Source: Streptomyces phaeochromogenes
GTDB taxonomy: Bacteria; Actinomycetota; Actinomycetes; Streptomycetales; Streptomycetaceae
DNA: 64,000 nucleotides
Reading direction: 5' to 3'
Assembly: GCF_001418655.1 (NCBI RefSeq)
Contig: NZ_LIQZ01000116.1
Span: forward strand, 1 to 64,000
In this document: in pieces, positions 25,601-33,309 of the stretch
Layout: every line of letters begins with the position of its first letter
Numbering within the stretch: the first letter of the stretch is position 1
Notes under the pieces: model-generated
The model's database searches: none
Told to the model about the DNA's origin: nothing
Seen by the model: only the letters and a program-made list of their open reading frames with translations
Translations under genes and position numbers: made by a program

Positions 25601-27331
25601 TCACTCCACGAGTTTGCCTTCGGTGGACACCTCTTCCATCACGGCTGCGATCTCGTCCGGGATGGGTGCGATGCTCTCGCGCGTGATTCCCGTTTTCGGG
25701 GACCAGACGAGGTTGACCTGCAGTGCCGGATCCATGTCCGGGTAGTCGCTGCGGTTGTGGCAGCCCCGGGTCTCCCGGCGTTCGATCGCCGCTTCGAGCG
25801 TGGCACGAGCGGCGAGGGCCGCGGACTTGAGGTCGAAGGCGTGCGCCAGGTCCTGGAAGCCGGCGATGTCCGGGTGGATCCCGACGTTCTCCATGCGCGC
25901 GTCGATCTCGGCCAGCTCCGCCAGACCGGCGCGAAGCCCTTCCTCGTCGCGGACGACACCCGCGTGCTCGGTCATGGTGTTACGGATGGCGCGCTGCAGG
26001 GCACGGACGTTCTCGGGCCCGTCCGCGGCGAGCAGGCCGTCGATCTCGAAACGGGCTTCGGCCTCCGCGACCGCCGACCGCGGCTGTGCCGTCAGCCCCT
26101 TCGAGTAGGAAGCCGCGGCCTGTCCCGCGATACGGCCGAAGACCAGCAGCTCGATGAGGCTGTTGCCACCGAGGCGATTGGCGCCGTGCAGGCCGCTGGA
26201 GGCCTCGCCGATGGCATACAGGCCGCGTACGTCGGTGCTGTGGTCGTCGGGACTGACCCACACCCCGCCCATCGAGTAGTGAGCGGTCGGCGCGATCTCG
26301 ATCGGATCGCGAGTGATGTCAAGCATCTGCAGGTCCAGAAGCGTCTGATAGACCCTCGGTAGACGGCTCATGATCGTCTGCCGAGGCAGGTGGGACACGT
26401 CGAGCCACACACCGCCCTTGGACGTGCCGCGGCCCTCCGCGATCTCCGTGTAGGAGGCAAGGGCGACGCGGTCACGGGTGGACAGTTCCATGCGCTCGGG
26501 GTCGTACCGGGACATGAACCGCTCACCGAGCGCGTTGCGCAGGATGCCGCCCTCGCCGCGGGCAGCCTCGCTGACCAGCGTGCCGGCCGCGTTCTCGGGC
26601 TCGATGATTCCCGAGGGGTGGAACTGCACCAGCTCGGGGTCGCGCAGACGGCCACCGGCCTCCACCGCCAGCCGGAACGAGTCCCCGGTGTTCTCGTCGC
26701 GCCGCGAGGACGTACGTCGCCAGATTCGGGTGTGGCCGCCCGCCGCCAGAATGACGGCGTCGGCGTGGATCAGGTAGCGCGTCCCGTCGTTGAGATCGAA
26801 GCCGTAGGCGCCGAACACCGCACCGTCGTGCACCAGGAGCCTGGTGATGTAGACGCTGTCGAGCATGCGGACCTGCAACTGGCTCGCGCGCCTGACCAGC
26901 GTGCGCTGGATCTCCAGACCGGTGTAGTCACCCGCGAAGGCGGTGCGCCGGAACTTGTGCGCGCCGAAGAAGCGCTGGGAGATGCGACCGTCCTCCTCCC
27001 GGGCGAAAGCCATGCCGTAGCGCTCCAGGTCGTCGATGCCCAGGGCCGCGCCCTGGGTGACGATCTCGACGGTGCGGGGATCGGCGAGGAGATAGCTCTC
27101 CTTGAGCGTGTCCGCGGCATGCTGCTGCCAGCTGTCCTCGGGGTCCATGGTGGCCAGGGCCGCGTTGATTCCCCCCGCCGCCAGGGCCGTGTGCGCGTCC
27201 TCCTTGGGGCGCTTGCCGACGGCGAGTACGTCCATGCCTGCCTCGGCCAGCTCGATGGACGCCCGTAGTCCCGCTCCGCCCGTTCCGATCACCAACACCA
27301 TGGTGGACAGGCGTTGCTCGGTGATAGCCAC
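25601..27331 (-). CDS. Fumarate reductase/succinate dehydrogenase-like flavoprotein
   Basis: A 576-aa FAD-dependent oxidoreductase of the SdhA/FrdA/NadB superfamily. The dinucleotide fold is VLVIGTGGAGLRASIELAEA, followed by an AAGGINAAL loop. The active-site region APTAHYSMGGVWV, the FAD-contacting IGEASSGLHGANRLGGNSLI and the C-terminal RGCHNRSDYPDMD are typical. No iron-sulfur or membrane-anchor subunit gene is next to it, so its electron partner is unknown. The GTG at 27331 has GGAGCGGAAC upstream. A TGTCACA-N16-GGTC promoter ends 36 bp upstream, which links it to the nearby ECF41 sigma factor. Confidence 0.88.
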   Translation of the reverse strand: MAITEQRLSTMVLVIGTGGAGLRASIELAEAGMDVLAVGKRPKEDAHTALAAGGINAALATMDPEDSWQQHAADTLKESYLLADPRTVEIVTQGAALGIDDLERYGMAFAREEDGRISQRFFGAHKFRRTAFAGDYTGLEIQRTLVRRASQLQVRMLDSVYITRLLVHDGAVFGAYGFDLNDGTRYLIHADAVILAAGGHTRIWRRTSSRRDENTGDSFRLAVEAGGRLRDPELVQFHPSGIIEPENAAGTLVSEAARGEGGILRNALGERFMSRYDPERMELSTRDRVALASYTEIAEGRGTSKGGVWLDVSHLPRQTIMSRLPRVYQTLLDLQMLDITRDPIEIAPTAHYSMGGVWVSPDDHSTDVRGLYAIGEASSGLHGANRLGGNSLIELLVFGRIAGQAAASYSKGLTAQPRSAVAEAEARFEIDGLLAADGPENVRALQRAIRNTMTEHAGVVRDEEGLRAGLAELAEIDARMENVGIHPDIAGFQDLAHAFDLKSAALAARATLEAAIERRETRGCHNRSDYPDMDPALQVNLVWSPKTGITRESIAPIPDEIAAVMEEVSTEGKLVE

Positions 27332-27366
27332 GTTCCGCTCCGATCGCTTGGTTCGTCACTGAGTAC

Positions 27367-27393
27367 GACCGGTTGATCCCGCCGTATGTGACA
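27367..27393 (-). promoter_or_regulatory. ECF41-type promoter for the flavoprotein gene
   Basis: On the minus strand TGTCACA (27393-27387), a 16-nt spacer and GGTC (27370-27367) precede the GTG at 27331 by 36 bp. The same arrangement occurs before three other genes here. ECF41 promoters are described as TGTCACA with a CGTC-like -10. Together with the 27668 promoter this explains part of the 582-bp gap 27332-27913, which otherwise shows only a weak hairpin near 27558-27582. Confidence 0.65.
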
Positions 27394-27667
27394 TCGGGCC
27401 CATGGCTCCCGCACCTGATCAGGCGTTTCTGCCCCATCCGCGCGGCATGCCCACTTCCACCGCACCACCTCGCGTCCCACCATTTTTGCACCAGGCCCGC
27501 CCCCGCGCCCTGCCGTGTCTGCGCCATGCCACCGGCCGACTACGTGTGGTGGTGTCCTGCCGTGATGCCGCGGCAGGAGCGGAAGAGACAACCCCCGCGG
27601 AACGCGCTCTCCATCACGCCTGGGAGCCGTCCCGCCGCGGGCTCGGCGAAAACTGTCCGCCGGAAGG

Positions 27668-27694
27668 TGTCACAGCGGCGCGAGGTTGCCTGTC
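27668..27694 (+). promoter_or_regulatory. ECF41-type promoter for the exported hydrolase
   Basis: TGTCACA (27668-27674), 16 nt, TGTC (27691-27694) on the plus strand. The leader to ATG 27914 would be about 210 nt, long for this organism, and I see no recognisable riboswitch in it. Confidence 0.6.
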
Positions 27695-27913
27695 ATAAGG
27701 GTCAGGGCAGGGCGAAAGCCCGCCGGCTCGAAGAGCCGGCCGTGAACATCCCCGTTCCCGCAGCCCAGAAGCAGCGGAGCACTCCGCCGATGCCGTGGCG
27801 CCGACCTCAAGGTCCGTGCCACCCGCCCTAGCGGCGGGTGATGTTCGCTGCGACGCATCGTGGTCGATCCGTCCTCGGACTCGGCCGACTCCATCGCCTC
27901 GAAAGGCACCGTC

Positions 27914-28753
27914 ATGACCAAGCGCACCCTGAACCGGCGTTCCCGTACAACGCTCGCCCTCCTGGCCACAAGTGGTGTCACCGCCACGCTCGTTGCCGCC
28001 TCGATCAGCCCGGCGAGCGCCGAGGCGGCCGAGACCTCGCACACCAAGCCCACCGTCGTGCTCGTGCACGGAGCGTTCGCCGACTCCAGCAGCTGGAACG
28101 GCGTGATCAAGGAGCTGAAGCGCGACGGTTATCCGGTGGTGGCCGCGGCCAACCCGCTGCGCGGTCTGAGCAGCGACGCCGCGTACATCAAGGACGTCCT
28201 GGCCGGTATCAAGGGCCCCGTCGTCCTGGCCGGACACTCCTACGGAGGGATGGTCATCAGCAACGCCGCGACCGGCAACAAGAACGTCAAGGCACTCGTC
28301 TACGTCGCCGCTTTCGCACCGGACAAGGGCGAGAGCGCCCTCGACCTGGCGGGCAAGTTCCGCGGCAGTACGCTCGGCGAGGCACTGCACCCGGTCCCGT
28401 GGACCCAGCCCGACGGCACCAAGGGCGCGGACCTGTACATCCAGGCCGACAAGTTCGGCCACCAGTTCGCGGCGGACGTCCCCCGCGGCACCACCGACCT
28501 CATGTCGGTCACCCAACGCCCCGTGACGCAGGCCGCTTTGGCGGAGGATTCCGCCGAGCCGGCGTGGAAGACCATTCCGTCCTGGAACCTGGTGGCCACC
28601 CAGGACCTCAACATCCCGGCGAAAGCCCAGGCCTTCATGGCCGAGCGGGCCGGATCCCACACGGTCGAGGTGAAGGCATCGCACGCCGCGAGCGTCTCCC
28701 GCCCCGACAAGGTCACCGACCTCATCGAGGAGGCGGCGCGAACGGTCCGATGA
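27914..28753 (+). CDS. Secreted alpha/beta hydrolase
   Basis: A 279-aa hydrolase. A Sec-type signal peptide (basic KRTLNRRSRT, hydrophobic TLALLATSGVTATLVAASI, cleavage near ASA-EA) is followed by KPTVVLVHGAFADSSSWNGV, the oxyanion HG and the nucleophile in AGHSYGGMVI. The C-terminal His is in KASHAASVS. It is a close paralogue of the cytosolic 31805-32524 protein, with long identical blocks. The start at 27914 is chosen because GAAAGGCACCGTC precedes it and the signal peptide begins there. Substrate unknown. It has an ECF41-like promoter upstream. Confidence 0.88.
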   Translation: MTKRTLNRRSRTTLALLATSGVTATLVAASISPASAEAAETSHTKPTVVLVHGAFADSSSWNGVIKELKRDGYPVVAAANPLRGLSSDAAYIKDVLAGIKGPVVLAGHSYGGMVISNAATGNKNVKALVYVAAFAPDKGESALDLAGKFRGSTLGEALHPVPWTQPDGTKGADLYIQADKFGHQFAADVPRGTTDLMSVTQRPVTQAALAEDSAEPAWKTIPSWNLVATQDLNIPAKAQAFMAERAGSHTVEVKASHAASVSRPDKVTDLIEEAARTVR

Positions 28754-28775
28754 CCGGCGAAAACCCTTGAGGACC

Positions 28776-28803
28776 GCGGGGTGGCGAGACACGGCCGCCC
28801 CGC
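28776..28803. terminator. Hairpin between convergent genes
   Basis: GCGGGGTGGC (28776-28785) pairs with GCCGCCCCGC (28794-28803), 10 bp including one G-U, loop 8 nt. It lies 22 bp after the hydrolase stop and 77 bp from the stop of the convergent oxidoreductase gene. Confidence 0.6.
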
Positions 28804-28880
28804 CCCTCCGCCCGCGCCCGCCTCCGCGTCCGCATGAACGAACACCCGTTGGCAGGCACGTCGTTGTACGGGGTACGGGG

Positions 28881-29630
28881 TTACGGCTGCTGCGCGAACC
28901 AGTCGGCGAAACGGGTTTCACCGACGCGGGCGCCGGCGGCGGGTAGCAGCGTGGTCTCCTCCAACTGGGCACCGAAGTAAGGGGCTTTGGGGTCCGCCAC
29001 GACCGTTCGGGGGTCGTTCTTGGCTTCGAGCCCCGTGCGGATCAGTTCGTCCAGCTGGAACGTGTCGGGACCGGCCACTTCGAACACGCCGTCGACGGGC
29101 TCGCCGATCGCGGCGCGGCCGACGGCGGTCGCGACATCGTCGGAGTAGATGGGCTGGATCTTGATCGGCGCCAGGTGCACGGTGTTGTCGTCCTTGGTCG
29201 CTCCTGCCGCGATGCCCTTCATGAACTCGAAGAACTGCGTGGCGTGGACGATGGAGTAGGGAACTCCGGAGTCCTTGATCAGCTCCTCCTGCACCTGCTT
29301 GGCACGGAAGTAGCCGCTCTCCTGGAGCCGGTCGGTGCCGACCACGGACAGTGCGACATGGTGCGTGACCCCGGCTTCCTTCTCGGCCTTGAGGAGGTTG
29401 GTGGTGGAGGTGCGGAAGAACTCCATCACGTCGTCGTCCGCGAACGAGGGGGAGTTGGAGACGTCCACCACGACGGAAGCGCCTTTCAGGACCTCGGCCA
29501 GGCCCTCGCCGGTGAGCGTGTTCACACCGCTGTCGGGGGAGGCCGGCACCGCCTCGTGATCGTGGGCGGCGAGCTTGCTCACCACCTTCGACCCGATGAG
29601 ACCGGTGCCGCCTATGACTACGACCTTCAT
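28881..29630 (-). CDS. NmrA-like NAD(P)-binding oxidoreductase/epimerase
   Basis: A 249-aa atypical SDR. The NAD(P) fold is KVVVIGGTGLIGSKVVSKLA. ALSVVGTDRLQESGYFRAKQ carries the Tyr-x3-Lys-like pair, and PYSIVHATQFFEFMKGIA is the typical NmrA/YbjT substrate loop. Oxidoreductase or epimerase genes of this kind are one of the three classic neighbours of ECF41 sigma genes. The start at 29630 follows AGAGGATCGTCATC; upstream in-frame codons are not coding. A degenerate ECF41-type promoter lies 64 bp upstream. Confidence 0.87.
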   Translation of the reverse strand: MKVVVIGGTGLIGSKVVSKLAAHDHEAVPASPDSGVNTLTGEGLAEVLKGASVVVDVSNSPSFADDDVMEFFRTSTTNLLKAEKEAGVTHHVALSVVGTDRLQESGYFRAKQVQEELIKDSGVPYSIVHATQFFEFMKGIAAGATKDDNTVHLAPIKIQPIYSDDVATAVGRAAIGEPVDGVFEVAGPDTFQLDELIRTGLEAKNDPRTVVADPKAPYFGAQLEETTLLPAAGARVGETRFADWFAQQP

Positions 29631-29693
29631 GATGACGATCCTCTCGGCGCTCGGTCCGCTGTGTGGCGCGCGTGAGGCCAGCAACCCGGACCG

Positions 29694-29720
29694 CACCTTT
29701 CGATGGCTTATGTGCTGACA
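29694..29720 (-). promoter_or_regulatory. Degenerate ECF41-type promoter
   Basis: Minus strand TGTCAGC (29720-29714), 16-nt spacer, GGTG (29697-29694). The spacing is identical to the better copies, with 5 of 7 bases of the -35 and 2 of the 3 conserved GTC bases of the -10 matching. Confidence 0.35.
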
Positions 29721-29815
29721 AAGACAGGATAGTGAGGGTCTGGGTGGCATCGCATTCGGGCCGCACCCCGGCATCGGTCGTACCGCGAGCCGGTCTTGCG
29801 GATCTCAGACGACGA

Positions 29816-30712
29816 TCAGGCGGCCAGCGACGCCACGTAGGGTGCCAGCTTGGCCGGATTCATCACCCACATGATGCGTTCGAGGCCGCGGGACGACGCG
29901 TCGACGCACAGCAGCGCGACCGGGTTGCCCCCGGAGGAGACCAGGACCGCGGGCCGGTCGTTGGCCTCGACCCAGCGGGTCTCCGCCCCGGGCCAGAAAC
30001 GCGGGGCGAACGCCTCGAGGTACCGGGAAACATGCTGACGCCCCACGACCGGGATCTTCGACGCGCCCCGGATGCCGCCCCCGTCGGCGTAGCTGACGAC
30101 GTCCTCGGAGAGGACGTGCTCGAGCGTGGCCAGATCACCCGTCTGTGCCGCGGTGAGGAACACCTTCAACAGGCGCTGGTGCTCCGCCCGGTCGACCGGC
30201 TCCCGCCGTTCGGCGGCCAGGTGCTTGCGCGCCCGGCTCACCAACTGCCGGGCGTTGGCCTCACTGGTGTCCACGATCTCCGCGATCTGCGGGTAGGGGT
30301 AGTCGAACGCCTGCCGCAGGACGTAGGCGGCCCGCTCCACCGGGTTCAGTTTTTCGAGGACGAGAAGAACCGCCATCTCGACCGCCTCGGCGCGCTCCGC
30401 ACCCATGTTCGGGTCCTGGCTGGTGTCGACAGGCTCGGGGAGCCACGGGCCCACGTACGCCTCGCGCCGCATCCGCGCGGACTGCGCCAGGTTGATCGCG
30501 AGCCGGGCAGTGACTGTCGTCAGGAAGGCCTTCGGCTCGACGATTTCCCGACGGTCGGTGTTCTGCCACCGCAGCCAGGCCTCCTGGACGATGTCCTCGG
30601 CCTCCGTGGAACTGCCGAGCACGCGGTACGCGACACCGAACAGTTGCGGTCGCGCCGCGATGAACTCCTGCGTCGCTCTCTCGAGCGATTGGGCGTCATC
30701 CTCGGCGTGCAT
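29816..30712 (-). CDS. ECF41-family sigma factor (SigJ-like)
   Basis: A 298-aa extracytoplasmic-function sigma factor. Region 2 spans about 15-80 (GVAYRVLGSSTEAEDIVQEA), the linker has the ECF41 signature WLPEP (90-94), and region 4 spans about 110-165 (VERAAYVLRQAFDYPYPQIA). The C-terminal SnoaL-like extension carries DGGG (210-213) and NPAKL (285-289). In this family the extension acts as a built-in regulator instead of a separate anti-sigma factor, and none is encoded here. ATG 30712 follows AAAGGGGCC. Neighbouring CMD, oxidoreductase and hydrolase genes are its probable targets. Confidence 0.93.
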   Translation of the reverse strand: MHAEDDAQSLERATQEFIAARPQLFGVAYRVLGSSTEAEDIVQEAWLRWQNTDRREIVEPKAFLTTVTARLAINLAQSARMRREAYVGPWLPEPVDTSQDPNMGAERAEAVEMAVLLVLEKLNPVERAAYVLRQAFDYPYPQIAEIVDTSEANARQLVSRARKHLAAERREPVDRAEHQRLLKVFLTAAQTGDLATLEHVLSEDVVSYADGGGIRGASKIPVVGRQHVSRYLEAFAPRFWPGAETRWVEANDRPAVLVSSGGNPVALLCVDASSRGLERIMWVMNPAKLAPYVASLAA

Positions 30713-30752
30713 GGTGGCCCCTTTCGGCCAAGACAATGTTACAGCCGCCGCG

Positions 30753-30780
30753 GACCGCACGCTCCTGGGCGCCAGTGACT
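30753..30780 (-). promoter_or_regulatory. Weak ECF41-like sequence upstream of the sigma gene
   Basis: Minus strand AGTCACT (30780-30774), 17 nt, GGTC (30756-30753), 41 bp before the ATG. The spacer is one base longer than in the other copies, so autoregulation is only possible. The rest of the 316-bp gap 30713-31028 shows no gene or strong hairpin. Confidence 0.25.
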
Positions 30781-31028
30781 CACACTGCCTCTGACCTGCT
30801 GTTTGTGTCCTTCTCGTGGGGTGAGAGGGGGCAAATCCGGCGCATCGGAGCGGGCCGGCCCGCGTTCCGCACCACGGCGACGAGGGAGGCCCGCCACTCG
30901 GCAGTCCGCTCGAAGTCAGGGTCCCGAAGCCGGTCCAGCTCGCTGGTTGCGCACGGGTAGCCCGCCTCCCCGCCGTGAGCCGCAGCGGCGAGGAGACGGG
31001 CGGTGATGTCCGGCGAGGCCGGATCGCC

Positions 31029-31502
31029 TCAGCCGAACATGCCGGGCTCGTAGTCCCCGGCAGGCTGCTGGTTGATGACATTGATGCGGTTGTAGGCGTT
31101 GATGATCGCGAGAAGCGAGATCAGCGCGGCGAGCTGGTCCTCGTCGAAGTACTTCGTGGCACGCGCCCAGACGTCGTCCGGGACACCGCCCGCGGCGTCG
31201 GCGATGCGGGTGCCCTGCTCGGCGATCTCCAGAGCCGCACGCTCGGCGTCGGTGAAGACTTTGGCCTCACGCCAGACAGCCACCAGGTTCAGACGCTGCT
31301 GGGTCTCACCGGCGGCGACGGCGTCCTTGATGTGCATGTCGGTGCAGAATCCGCAGCCGTTGATCTGGCTTGCGCGGACCTTCACGAGCTCCTGTGTCGC
31401 GACCGGCAGCGTCGACTCGGCCACCACCTTGTTGGCGGAGTTGAGGTGCCTCATGACCTTGCCGGCAAGAGCGTTTCCGAAGTAGTTGACGCGCGAATCC
31501 AT
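31029..31502 (-). CDS. Carboxymuconolactone decarboxylase/AhpD-family protein
   Basis: A 157-aa all-helical protein with the redox motif in INGCGFCTDMHIKDAV (Cys-x2-Cys plus downstream His), the signature of AhpD-like alkylhydroperoxidases within the carboxymuconolactone decarboxylase family. It also has LPVATQELVKVRASQ and the C-terminal LISLLAIINAYNRINV. Probable peroxide or aldehyde-detoxification role. CMD genes are the most common partner of ECF41 sigma factors, and this one has TGTCACG-N16-GGTC 40 bp upstream. Confidence 0.92.
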   Translation of the reverse strand: MDSRVNYFGNALAGKVMRHLNSANKVVAESTLPVATQELVKVRASQINGCGFCTDMHIKDAVAAGETQQRLNLVAVWREAKVFTDAERAALEIAEQGTRIADAAGGVPDDVWARATKYFDEDQLAALISLLAIINAYNRINVINQQPAGDYEPGMFG

Positions 31503-31541
31503 GACGGGATCTCCTCGGTGATAGGGCGCTTACACCGAATT

Positions 31542-31568
31542 GACCGGGTCGCCTGGTGATCCGTGACA
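31542..31568 (-). promoter_or_regulatory. ECF41-type promoter for the CMD gene
   Basis: Minus strand TGTCACG (31568-31562), 16-nt spacer, GGTC (31545-31542), 40 bp before the ATG at 31502. It lies 128 bp from the divergent copy at 31697. Confidence 0.65.
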
Positions 31569-31696
31569 GCCATGGAACGTGACGTGCGCCTCCTTCGGTC
31601 CCCTCGCCCTGAGGGTCGGGTCCGCAGGTCCGCCCAGGCGCGGCATCGGTATGCAATCCGAGGCGCACAGGTTGCGGACACGTGGCCCCCGGGCCG

Positions 31697-31723
31697 TGTC
31701 ACACCCGGGCGGCCAGTTCGGTC
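31697..31723 (+). promoter_or_regulatory. ECF41-type promoter for the cytosolic hydrolase
   Basis: TGTCACA (31697-31703), 16-nt spacer, GGTC (31720-31723), 81 bp before ATG 31805. Exact match to the copy in front of the flavoprotein gene. Confidence 0.65.
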
Positions 31724-31804
31724 CTACGTGATGAAACAGCCATTTCGATTCACGGGTGTGCCCAGTAGCGCGCGCACCTGTGCAGGCAACTGAAAGGTCT
31801 CACC

Positions 31805-32524
31805 ATGAGTGGACAGAAGCCGACCGTCGTCCTCGTGCACGGTGCGTTCGCGGACTCCTCCAGCTGGAACGGCGTCGTGGAGAAGCTCCAGTCGCACGAC
31901 TATCCGGTGGTGGCCGCCGGCAACCCGCTGCGCGGACTGACCAGCGACGGCGAGTACGTCAGGCAGCTCGTGGCCTCCATCGAGGGCCCGGTCGTCCTCG
32001 TCGGCCACTCCTACGGGGGTGCCGTCATCAGCAACGCCGCGAAGGGCCTCGGCAACGTCAAGGCCCTCGTGTTCGTCGCGGCGTTCATGCCTGATGAGGG
32101 CGAGAGCGCAGTGGACCTCGCGGGCAAGTTCCCGGGCAGCACCCTCGGTGAGGCGCTCCGCCCGGTGCCGATCACGCTTCCCGACGGCAGCCGGACCGCG
32201 GACCTCTACATCGAGAAGGGCAAGTTCCACCACCAGTTCGCCGCCGATGTTCCCGAGGAGACGGCGGCGGTCATGGCCGCCACCCAACGTCCCGTGACGA
32301 ACGCCGCCTTGACCGAAGCTGCCTCCGCCCCGGCGTGGAAGGAGATCCCGTCCTGGGTTCTCGTGGCCACGGAGGACCTCAACATCCCCCTGCAGACGCA
32401 GACGTTCATGGCTGAGCGGGCCAAAGCCACCGCGGTCGCCGTCACCGCCTCCCACGCGGTCAGCATCTCGCTCCCTGGAGACGTCGCCCGCCTGATCAAC
32501 GAGGCGGCGGAGGCCACCTCCTGA
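31805..32524 (+). CDS. Cytosolic alpha/beta hydrolase, paralogue of 27914-28753
   Basis: A 239-aa hydrolase beginning MSGQKPTVVLVHGAFADSSS, with the nucleophile in GHSYGGAVIS and His in TASHAVSISL. It shares most of its length with the secreted protein at 27914 (PVVAA-NPLRGL, FAADVP, ATQRPVT, TEDLNIPLQTQTFMAERAK) but has no signal peptide. GAAAGGTCTCACC precedes the ATG. The pair brackets the sigma/oxidoreductase/CMD genes, and both carry an ECF41-type promoter, so the same chemistry may be needed outside and inside the cell. Confidence 0.88.
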   Translation: MSGQKPTVVLVHGAFADSSSWNGVVEKLQSHDYPVVAAGNPLRGLTSDGEYVRQLVASIEGPVVLVGHSYGGAVISNAAKGLGNVKALVFVAAFMPDEGESAVDLAGKFPGSTLGEALRPVPITLPDGSRTADLYIEKGKFHHQFAADVPEETAAVMAATQRPVTNAALTEAASAPAWKEIPSWVLVATEDLNIPLQTQTFMAERAKATAVAVTASHAVSISLPGDVARLINEAAEATS

Positions 32525-32588
32525 GCGTGGGACGGACGCCTCATGGCCGCCGGAGGGGAGCTGACGGCCTGGGCCCGCTCCAACGTAG

Positions 32589-32600
32589 TCTCGTACGAGA
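32589..32600. promoter_or_regulatory. 12-bp palindrome upstream of the nitroreductase
   Basis: TCTCGTACGAGA is a perfect dyad 72 bp before ATG 32672. It is followed by GATACT at 32612-32617, a possible -10. It is suited to a dimeric TetR/MarR-type repressor not encoded nearby. Confidence 0.45.
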
Positions 32601-32671
32601 TGGTATTGATTGATACTGTCGTGAGGGTGGCCAGGCGGGGACGCCGAGCGGATGGGGTGGCGGTCTTGGAC

Positions 32672-33304
32672 ATGTATGAAGCGGTTACGAGCCGACGGTC
32701 GGTGTCCGGATTCGCCGACCGGCATGTCCCGCGGGAGGCGCTGGAGCGGGTGCTGTCCGCTGCCGCCTGGGCGTCACCCGCGCCGGACCTCCAGTCGCGG
32801 CGCGTCTACGTGCTGACCGGACGGCCACTGGCCGAGCTGGAGAAGCTGCTCGGTGAACGTGATCCGGCCGTCGGCGCGCCGGCCGTCCTGTTCTGCTACG
32901 TCGACCGCGATCTGGGCCCGGCCCAGTGGTCCGACGTCGGCATGTATCTGCAGACCGTCATGCTGCTGCTCCGCGCCGAAGGGCTGTACAGCTGTACGCA
33001 GATGGCGTGGGCGAAGCACCACCGGACCGTCGCGGAGATCCTGTCGCCCCCGGAGGGGCTCATTCTCTTCTGCGGCATCCCGATCGGGTTCGAGGGCGCT
33101 GCCGACGCCGCGGTGAGTGACACCCGTGCGGGCCGAGTGAGCCTCGACGGGACGGTCACGTTCGTCGACGCGATGGGCGTCGTGCGCCTAGGTCACGCCC
33201 CGGTGGAGGCGACGCGGTCGACAGGGAATCCTGTCGCACGCCTCAATGGTGTACTCACGAGAAAAATCCGACGGATAATGTCACAAATAGGACTCCCGCC
33301 CTGA
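32672..33304 (+). CDS. Nitroreductase-like flavoprotein
   Basis: A 210-aa nitroreductase-fold protein. MYEAVTSRRSVSGFADRHVP contains the FMN-phosphate Arg pair (SRRS). SDVGMYLQTVMLLLRAEGLYSCTQMAWAKH is the central helix region (shown split by function, not fully conserved), and a late ILFCGIPIG strand is present. The usual SxxNxQPW segment is replaced by SPAPDLQSRR, so the flavin or substrate pocket may differ. A TTG two codons upstream (32666), giving MDMYEAV, is an equally good start. The C terminus has a basic tail (TRKIRRIMSQIG). Confidence 0.82.
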   Translation: MYEAVTSRRSVSGFADRHVPREALERVLSAAAWASPAPDLQSRRVYVLTGRPLAELEKLLGERDPAVGAPAVLFCYVDRDLGPAQWSDVGMYLQTVMLLLRAEGLYSCTQMAWAKHHRTVAEILSPPEGLILFCGIPIGFEGAADAAVSDTRAGRVSLDGTVTFVDAMGVVRLGHAPVEATRSTGNPVARLNGVLTRKIRRIMSQIGLPP

Positions 33305-33309
33305 CGTAA

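Noticed and set aside
27558-27582. CCTGCCG/CGGCAGG hairpin as a riboswitch in the leader of the secreted hydrolase
   Set aside because: Located upstream of the proposed transcription start and too simple; more likely a weak terminator or chance.
33279-33305. TGTCACA-N16-TGAC just before the patatin operon, a possible further ECF41 promoter
   Set aside because: The -10 part lacks the GTC core and lies only 4 bp before the start used, so it is kept out of the regulon list.
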